Assembly: GCA_963828285.1 (NCBI GenBank) | Contig: CAWHEB010000008.1 | Span: forward strand, 62,001 to 126,000 | From: DAIOEK01 sp963828285 | GTDB taxonomy: Bacteria > Chloroflexota > Anaerolineae > Anaerolineales > Anaerolineaceae | DNA: 64,000 nucleotides | Reading direction: 5' to 3' | Shown here: piece by piece, positions 26,824 through 36,153 of the stretch | How positions within the stretch are numbered: the first letter of the stretch is position 1 | How the letters are laid out: each line of letters starts with the position of its first letter | The notes under the pieces: model-generated | Told to the model about the DNA's origin: nothing | The model's input: the letters and a program-made list of their open reading frames with translations, nothing else | Databases searched by the model: none | Program-made: the position numbers and the translations under genes

Positions 26824-28923
26824 ATGTCAAAACGTCTATTCATCATTTTCATCCTGACTATGCTGGCAGGATGTTCTACAGTCACTGTCATTCCACCAAC
26901 GCATATTCCATCGGAAACCCCTCAAAATACTGTATTTCCTACCGGTGAACCGATCACAGATGAGGTTATTCCGACCTTTGTTCCTGCAACCAATAGCGGG
27001 AAGCCATTCTCTTTTCCATTTCCCAGATTGGGTATGTGGTGGCCTGATACTTCCAAACAGTCATTGGATGATATTGCCCGATACGATTGGGTGATTCTGG
27101 GTGATTGGGATAAATCGGTAATTCCTGAACTTAAAAAACTGAATCCAAACCTTCTCGTCTTGAACTCAACCAATGCCTGCGAACTCAGTTACAACCCCGA
27201 TCCCAACGCAGATCCTCAAGAAAACGCAGATGTTCGGGATATACCCGCTGAGTGGTTCTTAACACAGGTGGGCACCACGATCACAACGAATATCAACTCC
27301 TTCACGACGACCATTCCGGTTGCAGATCTCCAGTCCTCGAATGGTTCGGAAACCATAAATCTCTTCGTTGCAGGTGATACTGCGGTCATCGATGGTGAAA
27401 GCCTCTATATCGAAAAAGTCGATCCAAACACCAGAACACTTCAAGTAAAACGTGGATTTGTCAGACCTGCTTCCGCTCATCCTGCAGGCACCAGAATTGC
27501 TGCTCACATCTCATTCTGGCCAAACTCGTGGGTTATGAACTTGAGCACACTCTCTCCTACAAGTTCCATCGATCCAAACCAAAGCCCGGAAGGGTGGTCA
27601 TCATACAACTCCAGACAAGCTGCCAGTTTGTTGTCTGATCCAATCTGGGATGGGATCCTCCTGGATCGCTCTGATCCAAATGAAAGTTGGCTGTTATCCG
27701 ATTCAAATGCCAGAAGCATCGATCCGGATCAATCCAACCGGTTGCTAACCGATTATTCAGAATTTGATTCAACCTGGAACGCCGGTCTGGTAGCCTATGA
27801 AAGCGGACTACGTTATCTGGTGGGCAACGAAAAGTTAATCCTGACCAACTGGGGAATGCCTAATTACTCCTTATTGAATGGGAACAATTTCGAAGGATTC
27901 CCCGGTGATATTACGGATGAGAATTTCAGCACCAACTGGCATCGGCAGGTTTTCGGTCCCGATCATTGGAGCGGCAGTTATTCTGAATGGATAAAAAAAG
28001 CAATACAGCCTAATCTATCCATGATCGAAACCTATGAGGACAACTCTGGTCCAGAGCCTGGCTCAGATGGTTCGTATCAGAATCCATGCGCCGACCCATC
28101 CTTCAAACCAGATTATCGTAAAATGCGCTTTGGTCTGGGAACAGCTCTTCTGAACGATGGATTTTTTAGCTATGAGATGAACACAAACGGACATGGATCT
28201 CTCTGTCTGCTTTGGTTCGATGAATATGACGGCGGCGGCTTGGGTCGTGGATATTTGGGGCAGCCGATCGGAGAAGCTTTTACGATCGATACAGGTGAGA
28301 AAGCCGAAATACCTCTGTCTAAAAATCCTGCAGAATGGTTTTTCTGGTTTGACGACACAGCAGGGTATCAAGCGGATCTGCAGGTCAATGGTTCTGTTGC
28401 GAGTATTATCGTTACAAAAGCCCTGGGTACGGAATGGCAAATATCTTATTCACATCCAAATATCATCGTCCAGGATGGATATGAGTATTCATTGTTATTC
28501 AAAGCGAAATCAGATCAAACACACGAGGTCAGTATGTGGATCCAACAGGTGGATGACCCGTGGGCTACTCTGGTCGATTTCGGCAGTCTGCAGGTCACGT
28601 CCGATTGGCAGGATTACACCATCCATGGTGTATCGGTACAGGACGACCCAAATGCAGAATTGTTTTTCGGTCTTGGTGGACAGACCGGATCAGTATCCAT
28701 CGACCAGGTCAGGTTGATCCGCGAAGGAAAATCCGTCTGGCGCAGGGATTTCGAAAATGGGATTGTCCTGTTGAACGCCACCTCTGATGTCCAGATCATT
28801 GATCTTGACCAGGAATTTCGGAAATTATCTGGCAGGCAAGACATTGCCTTAAACAATGGTGACAATGTGAAGCAAATCACCCTACCACCACTGGATGCAA
28901 TCATCCTGTTGAAGATCCGATAA
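26824..28923 (+). CDS. lipoprotein, putative glycoside hydrolase (GHL15-like) with C-terminal carbohydrate-binding-like domain
   Basis: A 699-residue secreted lipoprotein. The lipobox LAGC ends the signal peptide near residue 16, and a Pro/Thr-rich spacer follows to about 60. The main domain (about 65-500) looks like a TIM-barrel of the putative glycosyl hydrolase type: RLGMWWPDTSKQSLDDIARYDWVI, WDGILLDRSD, LTNWGMPNY, MRFGLGTALLNDGFFSYEMN. The C-terminal part (about 515-640) is a beta-sandwich like a carbohydrate-binding module (DWQDYTIHGVSVQDDPNAEL). No substrate can be assigned, and catalytic residues are not certain. Confidence 0.62.
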   Translation: MSKRLFIIFILTMLAGCSTVTVIPPTHIPSETPQNTVFPTGEPITDEVIPTFVPATNSGKPFSFPFPRLGMWWPDTSKQSLDDIARYDWVILGDWDKSVIPELKKLNPNLLVLNSTNACELSYNPDPNADPQENADVRDIPAEWFLTQVGTTITTNINSFTTTIPVADLQSSNGSETINLFVAGDTAVIDGESLYIEKVDPNTRTLQVKRGFVRPASAHPAGTRIAAHISFWPNSWVMNLSTLSPTSSIDPNQSPEGWSSYNSRQAASLLSDPIWDGILLDRSDPNESWLLSDSNARSIDPDQSNRLLTDYSEFDSTWNAGLVAYESGLRYLVGNEKLILTNWGMPNYSLLNGNNFEGFPGDITDENFSTNWHRQVFGPDHWSGSYSEWIKKAIQPNLSMIETYEDNSGPEPGSDGSYQNPCADPSFKPDYRKMRFGLGTALLNDGFFSYEMNTNGHGSLCLLWFDEYDGGGLGRGYLGQPIGEAFTIDTGEKAEIPLSKNPAEWFFWFDDTAGYQADLQVNGSVASIIVTKALGTEWQISYSHPNIIVQDGYEYSLLFKAKSDQTHEVSMWIQQVDDPWATLVDFGSLQVTSDWQDYTIHGVSVQDDPNAELFFGLGGQTGSVSIDQVRLIREGKSVWRRDFENGIVLLNATSDVQIIDLDQEFRKLSGRQDIALNNGDNVKQITLPPLDAIILLKIR

Positions 28924-29003
28924 GGGTCTCACCAGGTTCCACTATGTAAAGGGAGATTTTACAGACAAGCTAGTGATTGGGAGATTATATTGTACGGGAT
29001 ACC

Positions 29004-29035
29004 TTGACACTAAGAAAGGTTTAATGTGTTATAAT
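29004..29035 (+). promoter_or_regulatory. promoter of the RNA-binding/cold-shock gene pair
   Basis: Consensus boxes TTGACA (29004-29009) and TATAAT (29030-29035) are 20 bases apart, longer than the optimal 17, so it may be weak or activated. A roughly 100-base 5' untranslated region follows, up to the ATG at 29144, unusual for this window and reminiscent of long cold-shock leaders. Confidence 0.6.
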
Positions 29036-29143
29036 CCAAGAGCCTTGTTATAAGGCGGATGAGCAATTGCCGAAGAATGGTTTTCCAGGCTTCGAGCAAC
29101 TTTAGAGCCTGACCCACCCCATGTCAGAGAAGAGAGAAAGTAA

Positions 29144-29530
29144 ATGGGAACCAAATTATATGTAGGGAATTTACCATATTCCACTACAGCAGAAGACCTG
29201 CGAACATTGTTTGCGCAGGCTGGTACCGTCAGCACCGCTGATGTTATCATCGACCGCATGACCGGTTCATCCAAAGGATTTGCATTTGTAGAAATGGAAA
29301 CTCAGGAAGAAGCCGAGAAAGCAATCACCCAGTTCAATGGATATCAGTTGGGGAATCGAGAATTAAAAGTAAACATTGCTCGTCCTCGTGAAGAAGGCGC
29401 CCGCGGTGGTGGTGGTTTTGGCGGCGGCCGTCGTGATGGTGGTGGTGGTGGATTCGGAAATAACCGCGGTGGTTTTGGAAATAACCGTGGTGGTGGTGAC
29501 CGTCGTGGCGGTGGTCCACGCGGTTATTAA
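29144..29530 (+). CDS. RRM-domain RNA-binding protein with Gly/Arg-rich tail
   Basis: Small RNA-binding protein of the type found in cyanobacteria and other bacteria, often cold-inducible. The single RRM (residues 1-80) has RNP2 KLYVGNLPY and RNP1 SKGFAFVEM. The tail, about residue 88 onward, consists of RGG/GGGFGNNRGG repeats that could bind RNA or promote condensation. It is followed 37 bases later by a cold-shock protein, which supports a shared role in RNA chaperoning. AGAGAGAAAGTA precedes the ATG. Confidence 0.93.
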   Translation: MGTKLYVGNLPYSTTAEDLRTLFAQAGTVSTADVIIDRMTGSSKGFAFVEMETQEEAEKAITQFNGYQLGNRELKVNIARPREEGARGGGGFGGGRRDGGGGGFGNNRGGFGNNRGGGDRRGGGPRGY

Positions 29531-29567
29531 TCAATTTTATTTTATTCAATAAAGAAGGAATGCAAGA

Positions 29568-29777
29568 ATGTCAGAACGTGAAGTAGGTACTGTAAAGTGG
29601 TTCAATAACACCAAGGGTTACGGCTTTATTGCCCGTGATTCCGGCCCAGATGTATTCGTTCACTTCTCCGCAATTCAGAGCACCGGTTACCGGTCCCTCG
29701 AAGAAGGTCAGAAGGTCGAATTCACAATTGAAAAAGGTCAAAAAGGCCTGCAGGCAGCCGAAGTTACAGTACTGTAA
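29568..29777 (+). CDS. cold-shock protein (CSD family)
   Basis: A 69-residue single cold-shock domain that binds single-stranded RNA or DNA and melts secondary structure. RNP1 is KGYGFIARD (about residues 16-24) and RNP2 is VFVHFSAIQ (about 30-38). The C-terminus QKGLQAAEVTVL is typical. Ribosome binding site AAGAAGGAATGCAAG. A strong terminator follows at once. Confidence 0.97.
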   Translation: MSEREVGTVKWFNNTKGYGFIARDSGPDVFVHFSAIQSTGYRSLEEGQKVEFTIEKGQKGLQAAEVTVL

Positions 29778-29793
29778 TTTATCGAGCCTACTT

Positions 29794-29824
29794 AAACTCC
29801 CATCGTATGATGGGAGTTTTTTTT
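29794..29824 (+). terminator. Rho-independent terminator after the cold-shock gene
   Basis: A perfect 11-bp stem (AAACTCCCATC / GATGGGAGTTT) with loop GTAT is followed by a run of eight T. It ends the RRM-csp transcript; the next promoter starts about 25 bases further on. Confidence 0.92.
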
Positions 29825-29860
29825 ATTCCAAAACCCAAAATTACTCGCTACAATAGAATT

Positions 29861-30643
29861 ATGAACACTAATCCTTTACTTCAACCATTGACCAACCTTC
29901 CTATTGGAGAGGTGAAATACTACTCTTCCACAGGTTCAACAAATGATGATGCGCTGGCCTGGATGGAACAGGAAGCTCCTGATCTATCCATCGTTGTCGC
30001 TGATGAACAAACCAGTGGACGTGGTAGACTGGATCGCAAATGGGTTACTGAACATGGTTCAGCATTGGCATTCACCATAATTCTACGGTTGAGACCGGAG
30101 GAAATCCCGTATTCGCAGCTCATCTCTCCATTGGCAGGAATTGCCGTAGCCTCCGCGATCGAACATTTGCTTCATCTACCTGCTCAGATCAAATGGCCGA
30201 ACGACGTTCTTATACATGGGAAAAAGGTGAGTGGTATCCTGGTAGAATCAAACTGGGTTGCGGATAAGTTGGCAGGTGTTGTAGTGGGAATTGGCGTCAA
30301 CATCCAGCCCAATTCCATTCCACCGGCAGAAATGTTGAATTTCCCGGCTGCATGTCTCGATGACTTTACCCTGACCAGAACATCGCGGGCTGATCTACTT
30401 GCAGAGATCGTCAGGCAGTTCATCCATTGGCGAACCCAGCTTGCTTTTGAAACATTTTATAAATATTGGAATGAACATCTTGCTTTTGTGGGCCAAGGAG
30501 TCTTCATTTCCGGAAACCTTAGCCAGCCCATTTCAGGTATTCTCATGGGAGTTGACCGCAATGGCGAGTTGGTATTGGAGACATCCGAGGGAGTACAGAT
30601 CATCCAGGTGGGCGATGTCCATCTGCGGTTGCGCGATGAATAA
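29861..30643 (+). CDS. birA: biotin--[acetyl-CoA-carboxylase] ligase
   Basis: Attaches biotin to the carrier protein of acetyl-CoA carboxylase through biotinyl-AMP. The catalytic domain has the biotin/ATP loop TSGRGRLDRKWV (about 52-63), KWPNDVLI (about 108) and KVSGILVES. A C-terminal SH3-like cap follows (ILMGVDRNGELVLET). There is no N-terminal helix-turn-helix, so it is a monofunctional class I ligase rather than a repressor. A -10 TACAAT (29849-29854) ends six bases before the ATG with no ribosome binding site, so the mRNA may be leaderless. 260 residues, intact. Confidence 0.93.
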   Translation: MNTNPLLQPLTNLPIGEVKYYSSTGSTNDDALAWMEQEAPDLSIVVADEQTSGRGRLDRKWVTEHGSALAFTIILRLRPEEIPYSQLISPLAGIAVASAIEHLLHLPAQIKWPNDVLIHGKKVSGILVESNWVADKLAGVVVGIGVNIQPNSIPPAEMLNFPAACLDDFTLTRTSRADLLAEIVRQFIHWRTQLAFETFYKYWNEHLAFVGQGVFISGNLSQPISGILMGVDRNGELVLETSEGVQIIQVGDVHLRLRDE

Positions 30644-30687
30644 CTTATGGTATAGTCATAATTAGTTCATATCTTGGGAGGTGACTA

Positions 30688-30924
30688 GTGTTCAACGAAC
30701 AACCGAAGGATCCGCAAGAATCACAAGACTCATCGCCATTTTTTGCGATGGATCAACCTGTATTCGATACAGAGCCTGTTGCTGAAGAAAAATCCGCCCG
30801 GGATATGATGTTCGGACTTACCCCCGTACAGCGTTTCGTCATCATGCTGTTGATCTTCCTTTTAACCTGCGTGCTGGGCAGCCTCTGTCTTTTGATCACC
30901 GGTCGAATCGTCCTTCCTTTTTAA
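30688..30924 (+). CDS. small single-span membrane protein, unknown function
   Basis: A 78-residue protein, GTG start with a strong GGGAGG site upstream. A polar, acidic N-terminus is followed by one hydrophobic helix (RFVIMLLIFLLTCVLGSLCLLITG). I recognise no family. It lies after birA and ends just before a bidirectional terminator, so it is probably a real small gene. Confidence 0.7.
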   Translation: MFNEQPKDPQESQDSSPFFAMDQPVFDTEPVAEEKSARDMMFGLTPVQRFVIMLLIFLLTCVLGSLCLLITGRIVLPF

Positions 30925-30937
30925 CCACTTCAAAACA

Positions 30938-30967
30938 AAAAGCGGTGGGGACGACCCCACCGCTTTT
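30938..30967. terminator. bidirectional Rho-independent terminator
   Basis: A perfect 13-bp stem (AAAAGCGGTGGGG / CCCCACCGCTTTT) with loop ACGA lies between convergent genes. A/T runs on each side allow termination in both directions. Confidence 0.92.
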
Positions 30968-30994
30968 ATAATTAATTTGAGCAAAAATTCCCTC

Positions 30995-31738
30995 TTAAGT
31001 CAGCTTTTCAATTATCCATAAATGACTCAATCCGAACCACTTGAGTGGTGTCTTTTCCATGAGCTGCATGGTTTTACGGATGAACCTGCCAATCACTCCC
31101 AGCCGGACAATGAGATTATCATAGCCGCCAAAAATAATATGTTTTTTGATAACCTTTATGGGCAACCCAAAAAACAGTTGATCCAACTGACCTGCGGAAT
31201 ATACCCGTACATGCGGAGCCAGAATATTCCGTATTTTTGAAGGTAAGTAGTTGATCAGTGGAGTATTCCCAAAGTGATATTTTCCTCGCCAGTAATGACC
31301 GTGGGTTTCAAATGGATATCCACGATTGGGGCAGAACAGGATAAGTCTGCCTCCGGGTTTAAGGATCCGAACCATCTCTTCAACAGCCATTCGATCATCC
31401 TGAACATGCTCGATGACTTCATTGCTGATCACCAGATCCACTGACTCATCTGGGTATGGGATATGCTCACCAGCAGCCTGATACACCTTTAGTCCACTTG
31501 CCGCAGATTCCCGGACTCGATCATAGTCGTAATCCAATCCCGTCACATTGCCGGCAAACGGTATCAGATGATGCATATACATCCCTACGCCGCAGCCGTC
31601 TTCAAGAACGATCCCCTTCACCCGTTCACCCGCAGCGGAAAGGATCATGTCCAGCCTGCGCTGTTGACCATCTCTCCAAAGATACGAGGGTTCGCCGCGT
31701 AGGGCGGCTTTTTCCAGATTTCGCGGTGTTGTATTCAT
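30995..31738 (-). CDS. class I SAM-dependent methyltransferase
   Basis: A 247-residue Rossmann-fold methyltransferase. SAM motif I reads VLEDGCGVGMYM (about residue 42), motif II GLDYDYDRV, and motif IV VDLVISNEVIEHV, followed by RILKPGGRLILFCPNRG. The C-terminal part has hydrophobic segments that may sit on the membrane. The UbiE/Methyltransf_11-like pattern does not fix the substrate. It is first from the terminator in a minus-strand group with a YbaK protein and a UbiE-like protein. Confidence 0.85.
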   Translation of the reverse strand: MNTTPRNLEKAALRGEPSYLWRDGQQRRLDMILSAAGERVKGIVLEDGCGVGMYMHHLIPFAGNVTGLDYDYDRVRESAASGLKVYQAAGEHIPYPDESVDLVISNEVIEHVQDDRMAVEEMVRILKPGGRLILFCPNRGYPFETHGHYWRGKYHFGNTPLINYLPSKIRNILAPHVRVYSAGQLDQLFFGLPIKVIKKHIIFGGYDNLIVRLGVIGRFIRKTMQLMEKTPLKWFGLSHLWIIEKLT

Positions 31739-31770
31739 AGACTAATGATTATAAATGTGGATCATGTAAT

Positions 31771-32259
31771 TTATTTGGCGATTTTGCACACCAAACCGTT
31801 TGTCACCCGTTCCAGGTCAGCGGAGGCTAATTCAAAGATTGCATGCGGAGTTCCTGCTGCTGCCCAGACAGTTGGATATTGCAGCAGATCCTGATCGATC
31901 AATGTTCGCAAAGGTTTGGTATGGGCAAGGGGTGGTATTCCACCGATCGCGAATCCGGTTTCCTGCCTGGCAAAATCCGCATCTGCTCTTTCGATCGCTT
32001 CACCAAGCTGGATGCCCGCCAGATGTTCATCCACCCGGTTACTCCCACTTGTCAGGATAAGGATCGCTTCACCACTCTTTTTCCCGCGGAAAATAAGCGA
32101 TTTAACGATTTGCCCTAACTCGCAATGGGCTGCCTGAGCAGCTTCCTGGGCTGTACGTGTAGAATCGGAGAGTTCGATCACCTTGCAAGACAGTCCGAGA
32201 GTTTCGAGGGCGATTTGTACGCGGTTTGCCTGTGAACTTAATTCTGCATTATTATCCAT
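31771..32259 (-). CDS. YbaK/EbsC-family aminoacyl-tRNA deacylase-like protein
   Basis: A 162-residue protein of the family that hydrolyses mischarged tRNAs (Cys-tRNA-Pro deacylase and relatives). Typical blocks are LSDSTRTAQEAAQAAHCELGQIVKSLIFRG (about 35-60), LTSGSNRVD and GFAIGGIPPLAHT (about 105-117). Its start overlaps the UbiE-like gene's stop by eight bases. The substrate specificity is not determined by sequence. Confidence 0.88.
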   Translation of the reverse strand: MDNNAELSSQANRVQIALETLGLSCKVIELSDSTRTAQEAAQAAHCELGQIVKSLIFRGKKSGEAILILTSGSNRVDEHLAGIQLGEAIERADADFARQETGFAIGGIPPLAHTKPLRTLIDQDLLQYPTVWAAAGTPHAIFELASADLERVTNGLVCKIAK

Positions 32260-32959
32260 TCCCCGTTGTTCCTTTTATTCCCCAATGCACCGCAGCCGTT
32301 TGAAACTGCATATACGTAAAGCCAACTCTGTCAAACCCGGCCGAGCCGAATTCTGCAGCGAGTTGTTTCGCAGGTGTAAAGCTTTCCGATGAGCGAATCA
32401 GATAATCATACGCACCAAATCTGCCGGTCAGGATGGAGCCTATCACCGGAATAGCTATGCGCATATAAAGACGAATCAATGGTTTCAGCAGGTTGTCCGC
32501 TGGCGGGGTTGTGTCCAGACATGAAAAAACCCCTCCCGGTTTAAGAACGCGAAGGATCTCTTTCAATGCCTGTGGATAGTTGGGGATGTTCCTGAGCAAA
32601 AAAGCACAAACCACGCCATCCACACTGTTCGATTCAATCGGGATGTGCAATGCATCTACAACGGAGAAGGGTAATCCGGTATTCACGCCAGCTTTCATCA
32701 TCGGCAAATTGAAATCGGATGGATAAATTCTCGTTTCAGGGTGGATTTCACGGATCAAATCTGCCAACTGACCGCCTCCAGCTCCCAGATCGAGAACTGT
32801 CATGCCGGGTAGTAACTGAAGTTTTTGTATGGCAACCTTGCGCCATCCATTCACCATTCCGAAGGTCATGATCTGGTTCATCAGTTCATATCGTCGTGAG
32901 ATCCTGGAAAACTCGCGGTGAACAAAAGCAGGGCGATCTGCCGGAAGATGATCTGTCAT
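32252..32959 (-). CDS. UbiE/COQ5-like methyltransferase
   Basis: A 235-residue SAM-dependent methyltransferase of the group that includes demethylmenaquinone methyltransferase. FSRISRRYELMNQIMTFGMVNGWRK matches the N-terminal UbiE signature. Motif I is VLDLGAGGGQLADLI, and FLLRNIPNYPQALKEILRVLKPGG is the usual post-motif region. The ATG at 32959 is four bases after the upstream kinase stop. It could make menaquinone, but no other men genes are in view, so I leave the symbol blank. Confidence 0.75.
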   Translation of the reverse strand: MTDHLPADRPAFVHREFSRISRRYELMNQIMTFGMVNGWRKVAIQKLQLLPGMTVLDLGAGGGQLADLIREIHPETRIYPSDFNLPMMKAGVNTGLPFSVVDALHIPIESNSVDGVVCAFLLRNIPNYPQALKEILRVLKPGGVFSCLDTTPPADNLLKPLIRLYMRIAIPVIGSILTGRFGAYDYLIRSSESFTPAKQLAAEFGSAGFDRVGFTYMQFQTAAVHWGIKGTTGNG

Positions 32960-32963
32960 CAGT

Positions 32964-34643
32964 TTAGTGAGAATCCTTGAAGGGTACCCAAGCCAGGATG
33001 GTGGTTCCTTCTCCAGGTTCGGATGTGATTTCCACATCGCCGCCTACATTTCGGGCTCGGGTGTGCATATTTGCCAATCCATGACCAAGCGTTAATGATG
33101 TACGACCCTGATCAAATCCGCCGCCGTTGTCCCTGACCTCCAGTAAAAGCCGGTCGGGAGCTCCCCACAGGGTGATCTTCACCTGCGATGCTTTGGCGTG
33201 CTTGGCTATATTCGCCAGCCCTTCCTGGCAGATATGGAATAACGCCAGCGCGTGTGTTTGAGGAAGCTGGTGATAGCCATCATCTGGGCCTTCCAGTGTC
33301 GTCTCGATCAGTGTATTCGCCTTGAATTCGATGATCAACCGCTTAAGACCATCCATCAGGTTCTCTTCATTCATCTGACGCGGACGCAAGTCCAAAATGT
33401 ACGCCCGAATATCACGGATGGTATGGTTCAGATCATCGATGGCTGTTTTGATCCTGGCGGCAGCCTGCTCTTTGTCTTCAGGCATCAGCAGACGGGCATG
33501 CTCCAGAGTTAGTCCAACCGCATAGATGGATTGGATCACTCCATCATGCAAATCCATTCCAATTCGTTCCCGTTCCTCGAGGATCGCCAATCTTCTGCCC
33601 TGATAAAAGAGACGCACATTTTCAATCGCAGTGCCCACCCATGCTCCAATGGCTGTGAACAATTGGATCTCATGATCATCCAGTACTTTATAGGAAGAGA
33701 CTACCAGGCTAAGCACACCGAGCGTGCCGCTCCGACCCATCAATGGGAATAGAGCCAGTTGACAGGGATCTTCCCATTTCACACCAGGCTTGAGAAAGCG
33801 GCCGAAATCGCCCGGGATTTCCATCAAGGCATGGGATCCGCTGGCAGCGATCTGCCCGATCGGTCCTTCACCGACGTCGAAAATATTCTTGATCCAAATA
33901 TTTCCTTCGAATTCACCTTGATGGTGCATGAGCTGAAGTTCGTTTGTTTCCTCATCGCGTAAAAATATCTCTGCGATCGCGATCTGCGGATTTTCCATCA
34001 CCCGCATTAAGGCTTTCTCCAGGATCTCATCAACATCCAGTGAAGATGCCATGGTCGACGCTAGATCATTCAACAGTGCCAGATCCTGGTTCCGCCTGGT
34101 CAAAGCTTTATCCCGATTACTCAGTTCCTGATACAAACGGGCATTTGAGATGGCTATGGCAGCATACGCAGCCAGGGTCTGAATCACCATCTCATCATCT
34201 GGTGTGAACCCGGTCCCACCCTGTTTTTCTGTGAGGTAGATCTGCCCGAGATGTGTGTCCCCCTGGCGGATCGGAACTCCCAGGAAAGAATGCATTTCCG
34301 GATGGTTGGGTGGAAATCCAACGCTGTTCGGGTAGTCTTCAATTTTTTCAAGACGCAGCGGCGCGTTCTCATGCATCAACTGCCCGATCAACCCCAGACC
34401 ACGGGGCGGATGCTCCATTAAATTGATCTCAGCCTGGGTCATCCCAATGGGGATAAACTTCTCCAGCCCACCCTGCGCATCAACAACACCTACTGCCGCA
34501 TATTTGGCATTAGCCTGTTTGGCTGCGATCTGCGCGATACGATGTAAGAGCTTATCCAGAGAGAATTCACGAACCAACTCCAGACTTGCGATATGCAAAT
34601 CCGCCAATCGTTCTTCCAACTGTTCGCGGGTAAGTTTTTCCAT
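32964..34643 (-). CDS. GAF-domain sensor histidine kinase, NarL/HisKA_3 type
   Basis: A cytoplasmic sensor of about 559 residues. Two GAF domains (about 25-175 and 200-350) precede a HisKA_3 region with ERIGMDLHDGVIQSIYAVG (phospho-histidine) and an ATPase domain ending VRDNGGGFD...GHGLANMHTRA. Kinases of this type pair with LuxR/NarL regulators; none is adjacent. The ATG at 34643 (MEKLTREQL) is preferred to one five codons upstream. The next gene starts four bases after its stop, so it is cotranscribed with the UbiE-like gene. Confidence 0.9.
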   Translation of the reverse strand: MEKLTREQLEERLADLHIASLELVREFSLDKLLHRIAQIAAKQANAKYAAVGVVDAQGGLEKFIPIGMTQAEINLMEHPPRGLGLIGQLMHENAPLRLEKIEDYPNSVGFPPNHPEMHSFLGVPIRQGDTHLGQIYLTEKQGGTGFTPDDEMVIQTLAAYAAIAISNARLYQELSNRDKALTRRNQDLALLNDLASTMASSLDVDEILEKALMRVMENPQIAIAEIFLRDEETNELQLMHHQGEFEGNIWIKNIFDVGEGPIGQIAASGSHALMEIPGDFGRFLKPGVKWEDPCQLALFPLMGRSGTLGVLSLVVSSYKVLDDHEIQLFTAIGAWVGTAIENVRLFYQGRRLAILEERERIGMDLHDGVIQSIYAVGLTLEHARLLMPEDKEQAAARIKTAIDDLNHTIRDIRAYILDLRPRQMNEENLMDGLKRLIIEFKANTLIETTLEGPDDGYHQLPQTHALALFHICQEGLANIAKHAKASQVKITLWGAPDRLLLEVRDNGGGFDQGRTSLTLGHGLANMHTRARNVGGDVEITSEPGEGTTILAWVPFKDSH

Positions 34644-34870
34644 ATGAAATATGGTCATAATTGTACCCGATTCATTGGGGTACGCGGATCGCCCTATTGC
34701 ATGTATCTCGATTTTTGATCAACTTGGAATTATTATTGATACTAAGATATGTTTGATAGCTTTTGCCAGCAGGATACCGATATAGTATGGTGAGCATATG
34801 CACATGGAACAGAAGGAAAACCTTCACTTTTCTTTTATATACAAAAAATAATTAGAATGTGTCAACAACC

Positions 34871-36148
34871 ATGGAAAATCAGGAAAAGAAATTCTATAAC
34901 TTGAGCATTGACGAGCGGATCAAGTACCTCAAGAAAAAAACCGGATTATCGGATACTGATCTGTTGGAATTGACCGGCAGGCACGGACTCACCATGCTGC
35001 AGGCTGATCAGATGATCGAGAATGTGGTCGGATTGCACACCATGCCGATGGGTATTGCTCAGAATTTTGTCATTAATGGACGCGAAATTCTGATCCCGAT
35101 GGTCATCGAGGAACCATCTGTTGTGGCGGGGGCTTCCTTCATGGCCAGGATCGTTCGTGATAATGGCGGCTTCACAGCCAGTACCGATGACCCGATCATG
35201 ATCGGCCAGATGCAGGTCCTTGACCTTGAAGATATATCAAAAGCCAGACAAGCCATCCAATCCCATGCACAGGATTTGATTGCCGAAGCTGCAACATTCG
35301 ACCCGGTGTTATCCAAAATAGGCGGTGGTCCGCGTGGACTTGAAGTTCGTACTTTTGAGGATTCTCTGATCGGTCCCTACATGGTGATCCATTGGCTGGT
35401 GGATGTCCGCGATGCCATGGGCGCGAACTCGGTCAACACCATCGTCGAACGGATGGCGCCATATGTCGAAAAACTGACCGGAGGAAGGGTACACCTTCGA
35501 ATTCTTACCAACCTGGCAGATACCCGCCTTGCCCGAGCGAGCTGCACCATCAAAGTGGAATCCCTTGCCTTCGACGAATTCAGCGGTGAGCAGGTTCGGG
35601 ATGGCATTCTGGAAGCCTACGCTTTTGCAGCCAGTGATCCATACCGCGCCAGTACGCACAATAAAGGCATCATGAATGGAGTGGATGCCGTGGTGATCGC
35701 CACTGGGAACGACTGGCGCGCGGTGGAAGCCGGCGCTCACGCGTATGCTGCCCGGTCAGGAAAGTACACCTCTTTATCCACCTGGGGGATGAACGCTGAT
35801 GGTGATCTGGTGGGCAAGCTGGAAATGCCCATGGCGGTTGGGATCATCGGCGGGGCAACACGCGTCAATCCCTGTGCCAAGGCAGGTTTGAAATTAATGG
35901 GGATCAAGACCTCCTGTGACCTCGCAGAGATCATCGTTTCAGTAGGTTTGGCACAAAACCTGGCAGCATTACGTGCCCTCGCGACCGAAGGCATCCAGCG
36001 CGGACATATGGGACTGCACGCCCGGCAGATCGCCATGTCCGCTGGCGCAAAACCCGAGCATATTGAAAAGATCGCCCTGCAAATGGTTAAAGAAAAGAAG
36101 ATCAACTCTGAAAGAGCTGTTGAAATCATCAAAGATCTGGATCAGTGA
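34871..36148 (+). CDS. mvaA: hydroxymethylglutaryl-CoA reductase, class II-like
   Basis: Reduces HMG-CoA to mevalonate (or runs in reverse). Conserved catalytic groups are visible: glutamate in EEPSVVAGAS (about residue 81), the HNKGIMNGVDAVVIATGNDWRAVEAGAHAYAARSG block holding the aspartate and lysine region, and the late histidine in RGHMGLHARQIA. The length of about 425 residues fits class II enzymes. The ATG at 34871 is chosen; a GTG four codons upstream is possible. No strong ribosome binding site is seen. It begins a four-gene mevalonate-entry cluster, ending six bases before the HMG-CoA synthase start. Confidence 0.92.
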   Translation: MENQEKKFYNLSIDERIKYLKKKTGLSDTDLLELTGRHGLTMLQADQMIENVVGLHTMPMGIAQNFVINGREILIPMVIEEPSVVAGASFMARIVRDNGGFTASTDDPIMIGQMQVLDLEDISKARQAIQSHAQDLIAEAATFDPVLSKIGGGPRGLEVRTFEDSLIGPYMVIHWLVDVRDAMGANSVNTIVERMAPYVEKLTGGRVHLRILTNLADTRLARASCTIKVESLAFDEFSGEQVRDGILEAYAFAASDPYRASTHNKGIMNGVDAVVIATGNDWRAVEAGAHAYAARSGKYTSLSTWGMNADGDLVGKLEMPMAVGIIGGATRVNPCAKAGLKLMGIKTSCDLAEIIVSVGLAQNLAALRALATEGIQRGHMGLHARQIAMSAGAKPEHIEKIALQMVKEKKINSERAVEIIKDLDQ

Positions 36149-36153
36149 GAATC

